DNA of 54,857 nucleotides from positions 1 to 54,857 of the forward strand of contig NZ_RCVJ01000109.1 in NCBI RefSeq assembly GCF_003667505.1. Direction: 5' to 3'. This DNA is from Micromonospora sp. BL4. GTDB taxonomy: Bacteria; Actinomycetota; Actinomycetes; Mycobacteriales; Micromonosporaceae. This document shows, piece after piece, positions 35,837-44,052 of the stretch. A program made the translations under genes and the position numbers. Each line of letters starts with the position of its first letter. Within the stretch, counting starts at the first letter, position 1. The notes under the pieces are model-generated. The model saw only the letters and a list, made by a program, of their open reading frames with translations. It ran no database searches and was not told the DNA's origin.

Positions 35837-36576
35837 GCGGGCTCGGCGACACCGGAGCGGCGCAGCCGCCTCCGGCGCTGTTCCCGGCGCCCGAGCCCGA
35901 CCCGTCGGCGTCCGAGCCAGCGCGACGGCGTGGCGGGCCGACACGGTCCGGGTCGAGCGGGCCGCCCTCCGGGCCGGCGCAGACCGACGACGGCGGGCGT
36001 CAACTGGTCTTCTTCGGCGCCGAGGCGGCCGAACCGACGGTCGCCGACCTGGCCGGGCTGCTCGCCGGGCCGGGCGAGGTGGTGCGGATGGGGGGCACCG
36101 CCCGTCTCTCCGTGCAGGTGGACGCCGCCTGGCGGGTGCACGTGCTGGTCGCGGAGTTGGCGTTGCGCGGGCTGGCGGCGAGCTGGGAGCCGACCGGGGA
36201 CGCGCGACACGCCGTCCGTACCTCGTACACCCGGATCCTGAAGCCGCTCGCGGTCGCCTGGCTGCACGGTCCGGCGAAACGCCCGCCGGCGACCTTTCAC
36301 CTGACCGGCCGGCGGCTGCGGCTGTGGCTCGCCGCCGCCGGGACGCCGGAGCCGCCCGGCGGCTTCCTGTTGCGGCTCGGCGAGGGCGACCGGGAGTGCT
36401 GGGAGCCGGTCGGCGCGGCGCTCGCCGCCGCCGGGCTCGCCGGCACGCTGCTCGGCCCGGACGAGGGCGGCCCGGGGTACCGGATCACGGGCCGGCGCCG
36501 GTTGGGCCGGCTCGCCGAACTGGTCGGCGGGCCGCCGCGCGCGGCACCGGCCGACGCCTGGCCGACCCGACCCTGA
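35827..36576 (+). CDS. Conserved hypothetical protein between hppA and topA
   Basis: A 249-aa protein with a GTG start inside the lipoprotein stop region (10-base overlap). The first ~55 residues are Pro/Ser/Gly-rich and probably disordered. The rest is a compact fold containing VVRMGGTARLSVQVDAAWRV, LVAELALRGLAASWEPTGDA, SYTRILKPLAVAWLHGPAKR and GFLLRLGEGDRECWEPVGAAL. Actinobacteria often carry a protein of this type next to topA. Function unknown; coupling suggests a link with the lipoprotein. Confidence 0.75.
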   Translation: MSLSGLGDTGAAQPPPALFPAPEPDPSASEPARRRGGPTRSGSSGPPSGPAQTDDGGRQLVFFGAEAAEPTVADLAGLLAGPGEVVRMGGTARLSVQVDAAWRVHVLVAELALRGLAASWEPTGDARHAVRTSYTRILKPLAVAWLHGPAKRPPATFHLTGRRLRLWLAAAGTPEPPGGFLLRLGEGDRECWEPVGAALAAAGLAGTLLGPDEGGPGYRITGRRRLGRLAELVGGPPRAAPADAWPTRP

Positions 36577-36951
36577 CCAGGGGACGAACCGGATCATTCC
36601 GCCCAGTCCGGAGGTGGAGGCCCGGGGCCGCCGTCGGTTGTCCGGACCCGGACAGCCGGCGGGCCGATCCGGGCGGAAAACGGGCGGGTCGGACCTCGGT
36701 CGAGAGTCCGCCATCGTCACAGTGACCCGCTTCGAGCCCTACCCACGGTGTACGGTGGCGCCGTCCGGCAGTGCCGAGCGCGGCGGGGCGGGAGTGGACC
36801 GCCGCGCCGGAGCGGTTTGCCGCCCGCGAAACCCGAAACGCGGACGGCGCGTTACGTTGGACATCCGGACCGCCGGTGCGACGGCGGGGTCGAGAGCGGT
36901 CGCTGTCCGGGCGCCGGCAGACCACGAGCAGGAGTGAGGTCGGGGAGAGAC
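36577..36951. promoter_or_regulatory. Upstream region of topA
   Basis: 375 bases without a gene. An 11-bp perfect palindrome GTCACAGTGAC (36716-36726) and a possible -10 element TACGGT near 36753 lie about 200 bases before the topA start. topA promoters often respond to supercoiling, but nothing here proves that. Confidence 0.4.
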
Positions 36952-39768
36952 GTGCCGAGCAACGCTGGAACCACCCGTCTGGTCATCGTCGAGTCACCGG
37001 CGAAGGCCAAGACGATCTCGGGCTACCTCGGCCCGGGGTACGTCGTGGAGGCCAGCTTCGGTCACGTCCGCGACCTGCCGCGCAACGCCGCCGACGTGCC
37101 GGCCAAGTACAAGGGCGAGGCGTGGGCCCGCCTCGGGGTGGACGTGGACAACGGCTTCCACGCGCTCTACGTCGTCTCGGCCGACCGCAAGCAGCAGATC
37201 AGCAAGCTGGTGAAGCTGGCCAAGGAGGTCGACGAGATCTTCCTGGCGACGGATGAGGACCGCGAGGGCGAAGCGATCGCCTGGCACCTGGTGGAGACGC
37301 TCAAGCCCAAGGTGCCGGTCAAGCGGATGGTCTTCCACGAGATCACCAAGCCGGCGATCCAGGCGGCGGTGGCCAACCCCCGCGAGATCGACCGCGACCT
37401 GGTCGACGCGCAGGAGGCCCGGCGGATCCTCGACCGGCTCTACGGCTACGAGGTCTCCCCGGTGCTGTGGAAGAAGGTCATGCCGAAGCTCTCGGCCGGC
37501 CGGGTGCAGTCGGTGGCGACCCGGATCGTGGTCGAGCGGGAGCGGCAGCGGATGGCCTTCCGCACCGCTGAATACTGGGACATCCTGGCCACTCTCGCCG
37601 TGGCGAACGCCGGCGAGGGGCCGCGCGCGTTCAACGCCACCCTCATCGCGTTGAACGGCGACCGGATCGCCACCGGCAAGGACTTCGAGCCGACCACCGG
37701 CCGGGTGAAGCCCGGGGCCGGCGTCGTGCACCTGGACGAGGGCGGCGCCCGTGGGCTGGCGGCCCGACTCGAGGGACGGCCGTTCACCGTCACCCGGGTC
37801 GAGGAGAAGCCCTACCGCCGCCGCCCGTACGCGCCGTTCATCACCTCGACGCTCCAGCAGGAAGCGGCCCGCAAGCTGCGCCTGTCGTCGCAGCAGACGA
37901 TGCGCACCGCGCAGCGCCTGTACGAGAACGGCTACATCACCTATATGCGTACCGACTCGGTGAACCTGTCGGAGACCGCCATCTCGGCGGCCCGCCGGCA
38001 GATCGTCGAGCTGTACGGCGAGCGCAGCGTGCCACCGGAGCCGCGCCGCTACACCGGCAAGGTGAAGAACGCGCAGGAGGCGCACGAGGCGATCCGCCCG
38101 GCGGGGGACAACTTCCGTACCCCGGGCGAGGTGGCCAAGGAACTGTCCGCCGAGGAGTTCAAGCTCTACGAGCTGATCTGGCGCCGCACCATCGCCTCGC
38201 AGATGACCGACGCGGTCGGCTCCAGCGTCTCGGTGCGCATCCGCGCGGTCTCCACCTCGCAGGAGGAGGCCGACTTCGGGGCCACCGGCAAGACCATCAC
38301 CGACCCGGGCTTCCTGCGCGCGTACGTCGAGTCCAGCGACGACGAGAACGCCGAGGCCGAGGACGCCGAGCGCCGGCTGCCCACCCTGGTCAAGGACCAG
38401 CCGCTGACCGCCGACGAGCTGGCCGCGCAGGGCCACCACACCCAGCCGCCGTCGCGCTACACCGAGGCGTCGCTGGTCAAGGCACTGGAAGAGCTGGGCA
38501 TCGGCCGCCCGTCCACGTACGCCTCGATCATGCAGACGATCCAGGACCGGGGGTACGTCACCAAGCGCGGGCAGGCGATGATCCCGACCTTCCTGGCGTT
38601 CGCGGTGATCGGCCTGCTGGAGCGGCACTACCCCCGCCTGATCGACTACGACTTCACCGCCACGATGGAGAACGAGCTGGACGAGATCGCCGGCGGCGAC
38701 CACGCCGCGGTCGACTTCCTCACCGCGTTCTACTTCGGCGGCGCCAACGGCGCCGGCGACCAGGGCATCGCCCGTTCCGGCGGGCTCAAGAAGCTGGTCA
38801 CCGAGAACCTGAGCGACATCGACGCGCGCAGCGTCAACTCCATCCCGCTCTTCACCGACGACGACGGCCGGGAGGTCGTGGTCCGGGTGGGCCGGTACGG
38901 GCCGTACCTCCAGCGGGAGCTGCCCGGCGGCGAGCCGGCGGCGCCGGCCGAGGGTGAGGAGGGTGGCGCCCAGGGCGACCGGGCGCCGATCCCCGAGGGG
39001 CTGGCCCCGGACGAGCTGACCCCGGAGAAGGTGCACGAGCTGTTCCTCGGCGGCAGCGGCGAGCGCAAGCTCGGCGACGACCCGGGCACCGGCGAGCCGA
39101 TCGTGCTCAAGTCCGGGCGGTTCGGCCCGTACGTGTCCAGCGGCGAGCGGAAGTCCTCGCTGCTGCGCTCGCAGACGCCGGACTCGCTGACCCTGGAGGA
39201 GGCGCTCAAGCTGCTCAGCCTGCCCAGGCTGGTCGGCGTCGCGCCCGACGGGGTCGAGGTGTTCGCCAACAACGGCCGCTACGGCCCGTATGTCAAGCGG
39301 GGCGAGGAGTTCCGGTCGCTGGAGTCCGAGGAGCAGATGTTCACGGTCGGTCTGGACGAGGCGCTGGCCCTGCTGGCCGCTCCGAAGGCCCGTGGACGGC
39401 GGGCAGCGGCGCCGCCGCTGCGGGAGATGGGCGTCGACCCGCTGACCGAGAAGCCGCTGGTGATCAAGGACGGCCGGTTCGGCCCGTACGTCACCGACGG
39501 GGAGTTCAACGCGTCGCTGCGGCGTGGGCAGACCCCGGAGGCGCTGACCATTGAGGAAGCCTCGGAGATGCTGTCCGAGAAGCGGGCCAAGGGTCCGGCG
39601 CCGAAGAAGAAGGCGGCGAAGAAGGCTCCGGCGAAGAAGGCCACGGCCACCAAGAAGACGGCCGCCGCCAGCAAGTCCACGGCCGCGAAGAAGACCACGA
39701 CCGCCAAGGCGACCACTGCCAGGAAAGCGGCCCCGAAGAAGGCCGCCGCCAGGCCCGCCGAGGAGTGA
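36952..39768 (+). CDS. topA: DNA topoisomerase I
   Basis: A 938-aa type IA topoisomerase that relaxes negative supercoils. The Toprim domain begins TTRLVIVESPAKAKTISGYL; EDREGEAIAWHL holds the acidic metal site; the active-site Tyr331 is in YITYMRTDSVNLS. Instead of zinc fingers, the C-terminal region (about 640-870) has repeated GRFGPYV/GRYGPYV domains, typical of actinobacteria. The tail is Lys/Ala-rich (KKKAAKKAPAKKATATKKTA), which aids DNA binding and processivity in this phylum. The GTG at 36952 follows GGGGAGAG and fits the conserved N-terminus. A near-identical copy of its 3' part lies at 41270-41770. Confidence 0.97.
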   Translation: MPSNAGTTRLVIVESPAKAKTISGYLGPGYVVEASFGHVRDLPRNAADVPAKYKGEAWARLGVDVDNGFHALYVVSADRKQQISKLVKLAKEVDEIFLATDEDREGEAIAWHLVETLKPKVPVKRMVFHEITKPAIQAAVANPREIDRDLVDAQEARRILDRLYGYEVSPVLWKKVMPKLSAGRVQSVATRIVVERERQRMAFRTAEYWDILATLAVANAGEGPRAFNATLIALNGDRIATGKDFEPTTGRVKPGAGVVHLDEGGARGLAARLEGRPFTVTRVEEKPYRRRPYAPFITSTLQQEAARKLRLSSQQTMRTAQRLYENGYITYMRTDSVNLSETAISAARRQIVELYGERSVPPEPRRYTGKVKNAQEAHEAIRPAGDNFRTPGEVAKELSAEEFKLYELIWRRTIASQMTDAVGSSVSVRIRAVSTSQEEADFGATGKTITDPGFLRAYVESSDDENAEAEDAERRLPTLVKDQPLTADELAAQGHHTQPPSRYTEASLVKALEELGIGRPSTYASIMQTIQDRGYVTKRGQAMIPTFLAFAVIGLLERHYPRLIDYDFTATMENELDEIAGGDHAAVDFLTAFYFGGANGAGDQGIARSGGLKKLVTENLSDIDARSVNSIPLFTDDDGREVVVRVGRYGPYLQRELPGGEPAAPAEGEEGGAQGDRAPIPEGLAPDELTPEKVHELFLGGSGERKLGDDPGTGEPIVLKSGRFGPYVSSGERKSSLLRSQTPDSLTLEEALKLLSLPRLVGVAPDGVEVFANNGRYGPYVKRGEEFRSLESEEQMFTVGLDEALALLAAPKARGRRAAAPPLREMGVDPLTEKPLVIKDGRFGPYVTDGEFNASLRRGQTPEALTIEEASEMLSEKRAKGPAPKKKAAKKAPAKKATATKKTAAASKSTAAKKTTTAKATTARKAAPKKAAARPAEE

Positions 39769-39848
39769 CGGTCACCGACCCCTGTCCCTAATGGATGAAA
39801 TGTCCTATTTGGTGCGAGGGTTTGGTGGGGGTTCCCTAACGTGAGGGG

Positions 39849-41075
39849 ATGTTCGCCACCACTGCCACGCGTCGCCGTGTACTCGTCAGCGCGTCGGCGG
39901 GAGCGTTGCTGCTTGCCGTGGCAGCGGCGGGCTTCTGGGCGATGGATGACGAGAGCTCCGCGCCGGCCGGGGCCACCGCGTCACAGGCTGCCCCGCAGAC
40001 CGTCGCCCCGGGGTCGTCCACCGGGCCGCCCCGGGATGCCGCCAACCGGCGGACCGTGCGACTCGTCGCCGCGGGTGACGTTCTGGTTCATCCCGCTGTG
40101 ACCGACCAGGCGCGTCGGGACGGCGCCCGGGCCGGCCGCCTGGACTTCGCCCCGATGTTCGCGGGGGTCGCCCCAGCCGTCGGCGGCGCCGACCTGGCGC
40201 TGTGCCATCTCGAAACGCCACTGGCCGATCCAGCCGGCCCGTTCGCCGGCTATCCGTCGTTCAACGCGCCCCCGCAGGTGCTCGAGGGGCTGCGAGGTGC
40301 CGGGTTCGACGGCTGCTCGACCGCCTCCAACCACACCCTCGACCAGGGCGTCGACGGGGTGGCCCGGACGATCCGCGCGCTCGAAGTCGCCGGGCTGGGG
40401 CACACCGGCAGCGCCCGCAGCGCCGCCGAGGCGGCCACGCCCCGGATCTACCAGGTCGGCGACGTCCGCGTCGCCCACCTGGCGTACAGCCTGAACTTCA
40501 ACGGGCTGAACCGCCCCTCGGGCCAGCCGTGGCTGGCCAACCTGATCGATCCGCCCGAGATCCTCGCCGCCGCCCACGAGGCGCGCGCCGCCGGCGCCGA
40601 CATCGTCGTGCTCAGCCTGCACTGGGGTACGGAGTACCAGCACCTGCCGGACGCCGACCAGCGCGCCTGGGCACAGCAGTTGATCTCTTCGCCCGACGTG
40701 GACCTCATCCTGGGCCACCACGCCCACGCGGTGCAGCCGTTCCAGCGCTTCGGCGACAAGTGGGTGGTCTTCGGCATGGGCAACGAACTGGCCCGGCACG
40801 CGGAGCCGATCGACGACAACCGCGAGGGTGTGATGGCGCGAGCGACCTTCACCGAAACCGCCCCGGGGCGCTGGACGGTGACCCGGATGGAGGCGCTGCC
40901 AACCTGGACCGATCTGGCGCCGGCCCTCCGGCTGGTCGACCTGACCGCAGCGCTGGCCGACCCGGCCACCCCGCCGGGTCTGCGGGGCGACTACCGGGCG
41001 GCGTACCAGCGGGTGCTCGGCTACGTCCGGTCCCTCGGCGCCGGCCCGGATCAGGTGGTGGCGTCGGGCGGCTGA
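39849..41075 (+). CDS. CapA family (metallophosphoesterase-like) protein
   Basis: A 408-aa protein with an N-terminal membrane anchor or signal (RRRVLVSASAGALLLAVAAAGFW). The CapA/PgsA domain has VRLVAAGDVLVHPAV, LCHLETPLADPAGPF, STASNHTLDQGVDG, VVLSLHWGTEYQH and LILGHHAHAVQPF, the metal-ligand pattern of the calcineurin-like phosphoesterase fold. Homologues take part in poly-gamma-glutamate or capsule synthesis in bacilli, but in actinobacteria the role is unknown. It is probably active outside the membrane. It ends against the FAD-oxidase remnant on the other strand. Confidence 0.9.
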   Translation: MFATTATRRRVLVSASAGALLLAVAAAGFWAMDDESSAPAGATASQAAPQTVAPGSSTGPPRDAANRRTVRLVAAGDVLVHPAVTDQARRDGARAGRLDFAPMFAGVAPAVGGADLALCHLETPLADPAGPFAGYPSFNAPPQVLEGLRGAGFDGCSTASNHTLDQGVDGVARTIRALEVAGLGHTGSARSAAEAATPRIYQVGDVRVAHLAYSLNFNGLNRPSGQPWLANLIDPPEILAAAHEARAAGADIVVLSLHWGTEYQHLPDADQRAWAQQLISSPDVDLILGHHAHAVQPFQRFGDKWVVFGMGNELARHAEPIDDNREGVMARATFTETAPGRWTVTRMEALPTWTDLAPALRLVDLTAALADPATPPGLRGDYRAAYQRVLGYVRSLGAGPDQVVASGG

Positions 41076-41271
41076 GCGTCGCCACCGAGGACCGGTCGAG
41101 GTGGGCGTTGGTGAAGACGCGGTCCGGGTCCAGGCGGTCGCGGACGGCCTGGAAGTCGGTGAATCGCGGGTACGCGGTGGCCAGCGAGGCGGCGTCGCGG
41201 TAGTGCAGCTTGCCCCAGTGCGGGCGACCGCCCAGTCCGGCGGCCACCTTCTCGAAGGCCCGGAAGTACGG
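41051..41271 (-). pseudogene. 3' remnant of an FAD-linked (D-arabinono-lactone-type) oxidase gene
   Basis: The minus strand encodes YFRAFEKVAAGLGGRPHWGK and DAASLATAYPRFTDF, then RDRLDPDRVFTNAHLDR, about 60 residues identical or nearly so to the end of the intact oxidase at 45164-46480. After HLDR the frame slips: restoring one base would give VLGGDAQPPDATT and a stop at 41051. On the 5' side it is cut at 41271, where the topA copy begins. It has no start and is frameshifted, so it cannot encode an enzyme. Confidence 0.8.
41099..41271. repeat. 173-bp direct repeat, left copy
   Basis: It aligns without gaps to 45186-45358 (offset 4087) with only a few differences, in the same orientation. It flanks the rearranged segment. 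Confidence 0.85.
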
Positions 41272-41809
41272 CCCGTACGTGTCCAGCGGTGAGCGGAAGT
41301 CCTCGTTGCTGCGCTCGCAGACGCCGGACTCGTTGACCCTGGAGGAGGCGCTCAAGCTGCTCAGCCTGCCCCGGCTGGTCGGCGTCGCGCCCGACGGGGT
41401 CGAGGTGTTCGCCAACAACGGCCGCTACGGCCCGTATGTCAAGCGGGGCGAGGAGTTCCGGTCGCTGGAGTCCGAGGAGCAGATGTTCACGGTCGGTCTG
41501 GACGAGGCGTTGGCCCTGCTGGCCGCTCCGAAGGCCCGTGGACGGCGGGCAGCGGCGCCGCCGCTGCGGGAGATGGGCGTCGACCCGCTGACCGAGAAGC
41601 CGCTGGTGATCAAGGACGGCCGGTTTGGCCCGTACGTCACCGACGGGGAGTTCAACGCGTCGCTGCGGCGTGGGCAGACCCCGGAGGCGCTGACCATTGA
41701 GGAAGCCTCGGAGATGCTGTCCGAGAAGCGGGCCAAGGGTCCGGCGCCGAAGAAGAAGGCGGCGAAGAAGGCCGCCACCCGCAAGGCCGCCACCAGCACC
41801 GAGTAACCC
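41270..41809 (+). pseudogene. Duplicated 3' end of topA
   Basis: Bases 41270-41770 match topA 39124-39624 without gaps (offset 2146) and with only about six substitutions, mostly C-to-T type. They encode the last three GRYGPYV-type domains. After that the ends differ: this copy closes with AAKKAATRKAATSTE and a stop, while topA carries a longer Lys/Ala tail. A frame starting upstream at a TTG (41210) reads antisense through the oxidase remnant, so a short fused protein is formally possible, but there is no Shine-Dalgarno. Confidence 0.85.
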
Positions 41810-41851
41810 CGGCCCGGCCGCCTGATCGGTGACGCGCCGGTCCGACGTTCC

Positions 41852-41900
41852 AGATCTTGGACAGTTTTCGTTCGGTCGGAACGACAACTGTCCAAGATCT
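41852..41900. repeat. Perfect inverted repeat, REP-like or bidirectional terminator
   Basis: Perfect 15-bp arms AGATCTTGGACAGTT (41852-41866) and its complement (41886-41900), with an inner 6-bp stem (TCGTTC/GAACGA). It lies right after the topA copy and before the TetR gene. The arms resemble dispersed intergenic palindromes of Micromonospora. Confidence 0.7.
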
Positions 41901-42009
41901 ACGCCTCTGTGGCCGGGTGTCGGCTGTTGCCCAGCTCGAACGCGGTGATTCGGCCGGAGCGCGGGTGTTTCCTGTCACCCTTGAGGTGAGGCTCTTCGCC
42001 GTTCGTCGG

Positions 42010-42024
42010 TACGGTCGTACCGTA
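42010..42024. promoter_or_regulatory. TetR operator candidate
   Basis: TACGGT-CGT-ACCGTA, perfect 6-bp arms, about 100 bases upstream of the TetR start. It probably controls the four-gene operon that follows. Confidence 0.55.
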
Positions 42025-42127
42025 TGGCCATGCCGGTGCCTTGCCTGTCGCAGCCTGCGCGGGTTCGATCCGTGCCGACGCCTCTCCGGGGAGAGCGGTT
42101 GTTCGGCGGACCCGGGCCCACGACGCC

Positions 42128-42760
42128 ATGGTGACCCGGAAGAGGCGTGCGGGTGGTGAGAAGCGGAACGCGGTGCTTGACGCGGTGGCCGGCGTGCTCG
42201 CCACGCGCGGCTACGAGAACACCCGCTTCGCGGACGTATCGGCGGCCGGGGGCGTCGCGATCAGCACCCTCCAGACCTACTTCGGTTCGCGCGAAGACAT
42301 GATCATCGAGACGATGCAGGTTTTCACCGACCGGGAGGTGGCTGCTCTGCAGGCGGTGTCCGCCGCCGAACCCGACCCGTGGCGACGGCTGGTCCTGCTG
42401 GTGGACCGCAGTCTGCACAACTCGGAGAGCACCCGGCAGATCCTCGTTGAGTTCTGGCGATCGGCAATGCGCGACGACGAACTCCGCGACCACAGCACCG
42501 ACGTGTGGACGCGTTACCGCGCGCCCTTCCTGGCCGCCGTCCGGGAAGGCGCGGAGCGGGGTGCGTTCACGCTGACCCACGACGCCGAAGCGGTGACGGA
42601 TGTCCTCCTCACGGCTCTGGCCGGTCTGATCGTTTCCCGGGTTCAGCGCCACCCCACTCCCACAGTCACGGATTTCCGCGCAGTCCTCCTGGCCCAGCTC
42701 AGGCTGATGGTGGGCATAGCGGACGCAGCGCCAGCAGCTGAACGGAATGAGGGACGATGA
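42128..42760 (+). CDS. TetR family regulator, first gene of the inserted operon
   Basis: A 210-aa protein. HTH: VLDAVAGVLATRGYENTRFA, DVSAAGGVAISTLQTYFGSRED. The ligand domain includes REVAALQAVSAAEPDPWRRLV and ILVEFWRSAMRDDEL. The ATG at 42128 was preferred over a distant TTG because the protein then begins directly before the HTH. The gene overlaps the next one by ATGA. The palindrome at 42010 is its likely operator. It may respond to a substrate of the reductase or monooxygenase it is cotranscribed with. Confidence 0.88.
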   Translation: MVTRKRRAGGEKRNAVLDAVAGVLATRGYENTRFADVSAAGGVAISTLQTYFGSREDMIIETMQVFTDREVAALQAVSAAEPDPWRRLVLLVDRSLHNSESTRQILVEFWRSAMRDDELRDHSTDVWTRYRAPFLAAVREGAERGAFTLTHDAEAVTDVLLTALAGLIVSRVQRHPTPTVTDFRAVLLAQLRLMVGIADAAPAAERNEGR

Positions 42761-43056
42761 CCACCGTCGAGATGACCCGCTTCCGCGTGCCCACCGAGCG
42801 CGCCGACGCTCTGCTGGCCGCGCGACCGGCGATGTTGCGTGACTTCCAGGCCGACCGTGCCGGCTTCCTCGAAGCCCGACTGATCCGACTGTCGGCCGAC
42901 GAGTGGCTGGACATCGTCTTCTGGGGCTCCTCCGAGGACTTCGCCGAATCCCGCCGCCGGGGCGCGGACCGGCCCGGTATCCAAACCTTCTTCTCTCTGA
43001 TCGAAGCGGTGATCAGCGTCGAGGAGGGCACCACGACCGAGCCGGCGGGCGCCTGA
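42757..43056 (+). CDS. Antibiotic biosynthesis monooxygenase-like (dimeric alpha/beta barrel) protein
   Basis: A 99-aa protein with the ferredoxin-like alpha/beta pattern of the ABM family: MTTVEMTRFRVPTERADALL, RPAMLRDFQADRAGFLEARL, DEWLDIVFWGSSEDFAE. Such proteins oxidise polyketide-like or other aromatic substrates without cofactor, or act as heme-free companions. Coupled on both sides: ATGA with the TetR gene and TGATG with the reductase. Substrate unknown. Confidence 0.75.
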   Translation: MTTVEMTRFRVPTERADALLAARPAMLRDFQADRAGFLEARLIRLSADEWLDIVFWGSSEDFAESRRRGADRPGIQTFFSLIEAVISVEEGTTTEPAGA

Positions 43057-44036
43057 TGCGCGCGGCGTGGTACGACCGGCAGGGCCCGGCGCGCGAGGTG
43101 CTCCAGGTCGGTGAGCTGCCCGATCCGTGGCCGGGTGAGGGCGAGGTCCGGGTACGGGTGTCGGTTTCCGGGATCCACGTCGGTGACCTCGGCAAACGGC
43201 AGGGCTGGTGGGGGTCCACCATGTCGTTCCCCCGGGTCGTCCCGCACGGCGACGGTGCCGGGGTGATCGACGCGGTCGGCCTGGGTGTCGACCCGTCCCG
43301 CGTCGGCGAACGGGTCTGGGTCTACCTCGCCCAGTCGTACCGCCCGTTCGGCACCGCCGCCGAGTACACGGTGGTGCCGGAGCGGCACGCCGTGCCGCTC
43401 CCCGCCGACGTGCCGTACGAGCAGGCGGCCGGGCTCGGTATCCCGGGCATCACCGCGCACCGGGCGATCTTCGCCGACGGTCCCGTGCGCGGGCAGCGGG
43501 TCCTCGTCACCGGTGCCCTCGGCGCGGTCGGACGGGCCGCGTTGGCGGTGGCCCGCCGGGGCGGCGCCATCGTGATCGCGACGGTTCGCACGCCCGATCA
43601 GGTGGAACCCGCACTGGCCGCGGGCGCGCACCACGCGGTCGACACCGCCGGTGGCGATGTCGCCACCCGGATCCTCGACTACACCGGCGGGGAACCGATC
43701 GACCGGGTGGCCGAGCTGGCCTTCGACACGAACCTGGCGACCAATCTGGAGATCCTCCGCAACGGTGGCCTGATCGCGACCTACGCGACCGGCGCCGCCG
43801 AGCCGTCCATTCCGTACTGGCCGCTGGGCTTTCAGAACATCACGGTCCGGTTCCTCAGCAACGACGACTTCCCGGAGTCCGCGAACGAGGCCGCCGCGGC
43901 CGAACTGACAGCCGCGCTGGTCGCCGGTGACCTGCGCTACCCGATCGCCGCCCGGTTGCCGTTGGCGGAGATAGCAGAGGCGCACGAGCTGGTCGAGCGC
44001 GGCTCGACCAGGGGCCGGATCGTCCTGGACATCTGA
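43056..44036 (+). CDS. Zinc-independent NADPH:quinone oxidoreductase (MDR family)
   Basis: A 326-aa protein of the QOR group of medium-chain dehydrogenases. The GroES-like N-terminal domain (GEGEVRVRVSVSGIHVGDL, HGDGAGVIDAVG, GTAAEYTVVPERHAVPLP) is followed by the nucleotide-binding LVTGALGAVGRAALAVARR. The zinc-binding Cys set of alcohol dehydrogenases is missing. It reduces quinones or enones with NADPH in the cytosol. Starts at ATG 43056 overlapping the previous stop. Confidence 0.9.
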   Translation: MRAAWYDRQGPAREVLQVGELPDPWPGEGEVRVRVSVSGIHVGDLGKRQGWWGSTMSFPRVVPHGDGAGVIDAVGLGVDPSRVGERVWVYLAQSYRPFGTAAEYTVVPERHAVPLPADVPYEQAAGLGIPGITAHRAIFADGPVRGQRVLVTGALGAVGRAALAVARRGGAIVIATVRTPDQVEPALAAGAHHAVDTAGGDVATRILDYTGGEPIDRVAELAFDTNLATNLEILRNGGLIATYATGAAEPSIPYWPLGFQNITVRFLSNDDFPESANEAAAAELTAALVAGDLRYPIAARLPLAEIAEAHELVERGSTRGRIVLDI

Positions 44037-44052
44037 AGGGCAGGCAACGACC

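Noticed and set aside
41210..41809. A functional small protein from the topA tail copy
   Set aside because: The only start is a TTG inside antisense oxidase sequence without a Shine-Dalgarno, so I list it as a pseudogene.
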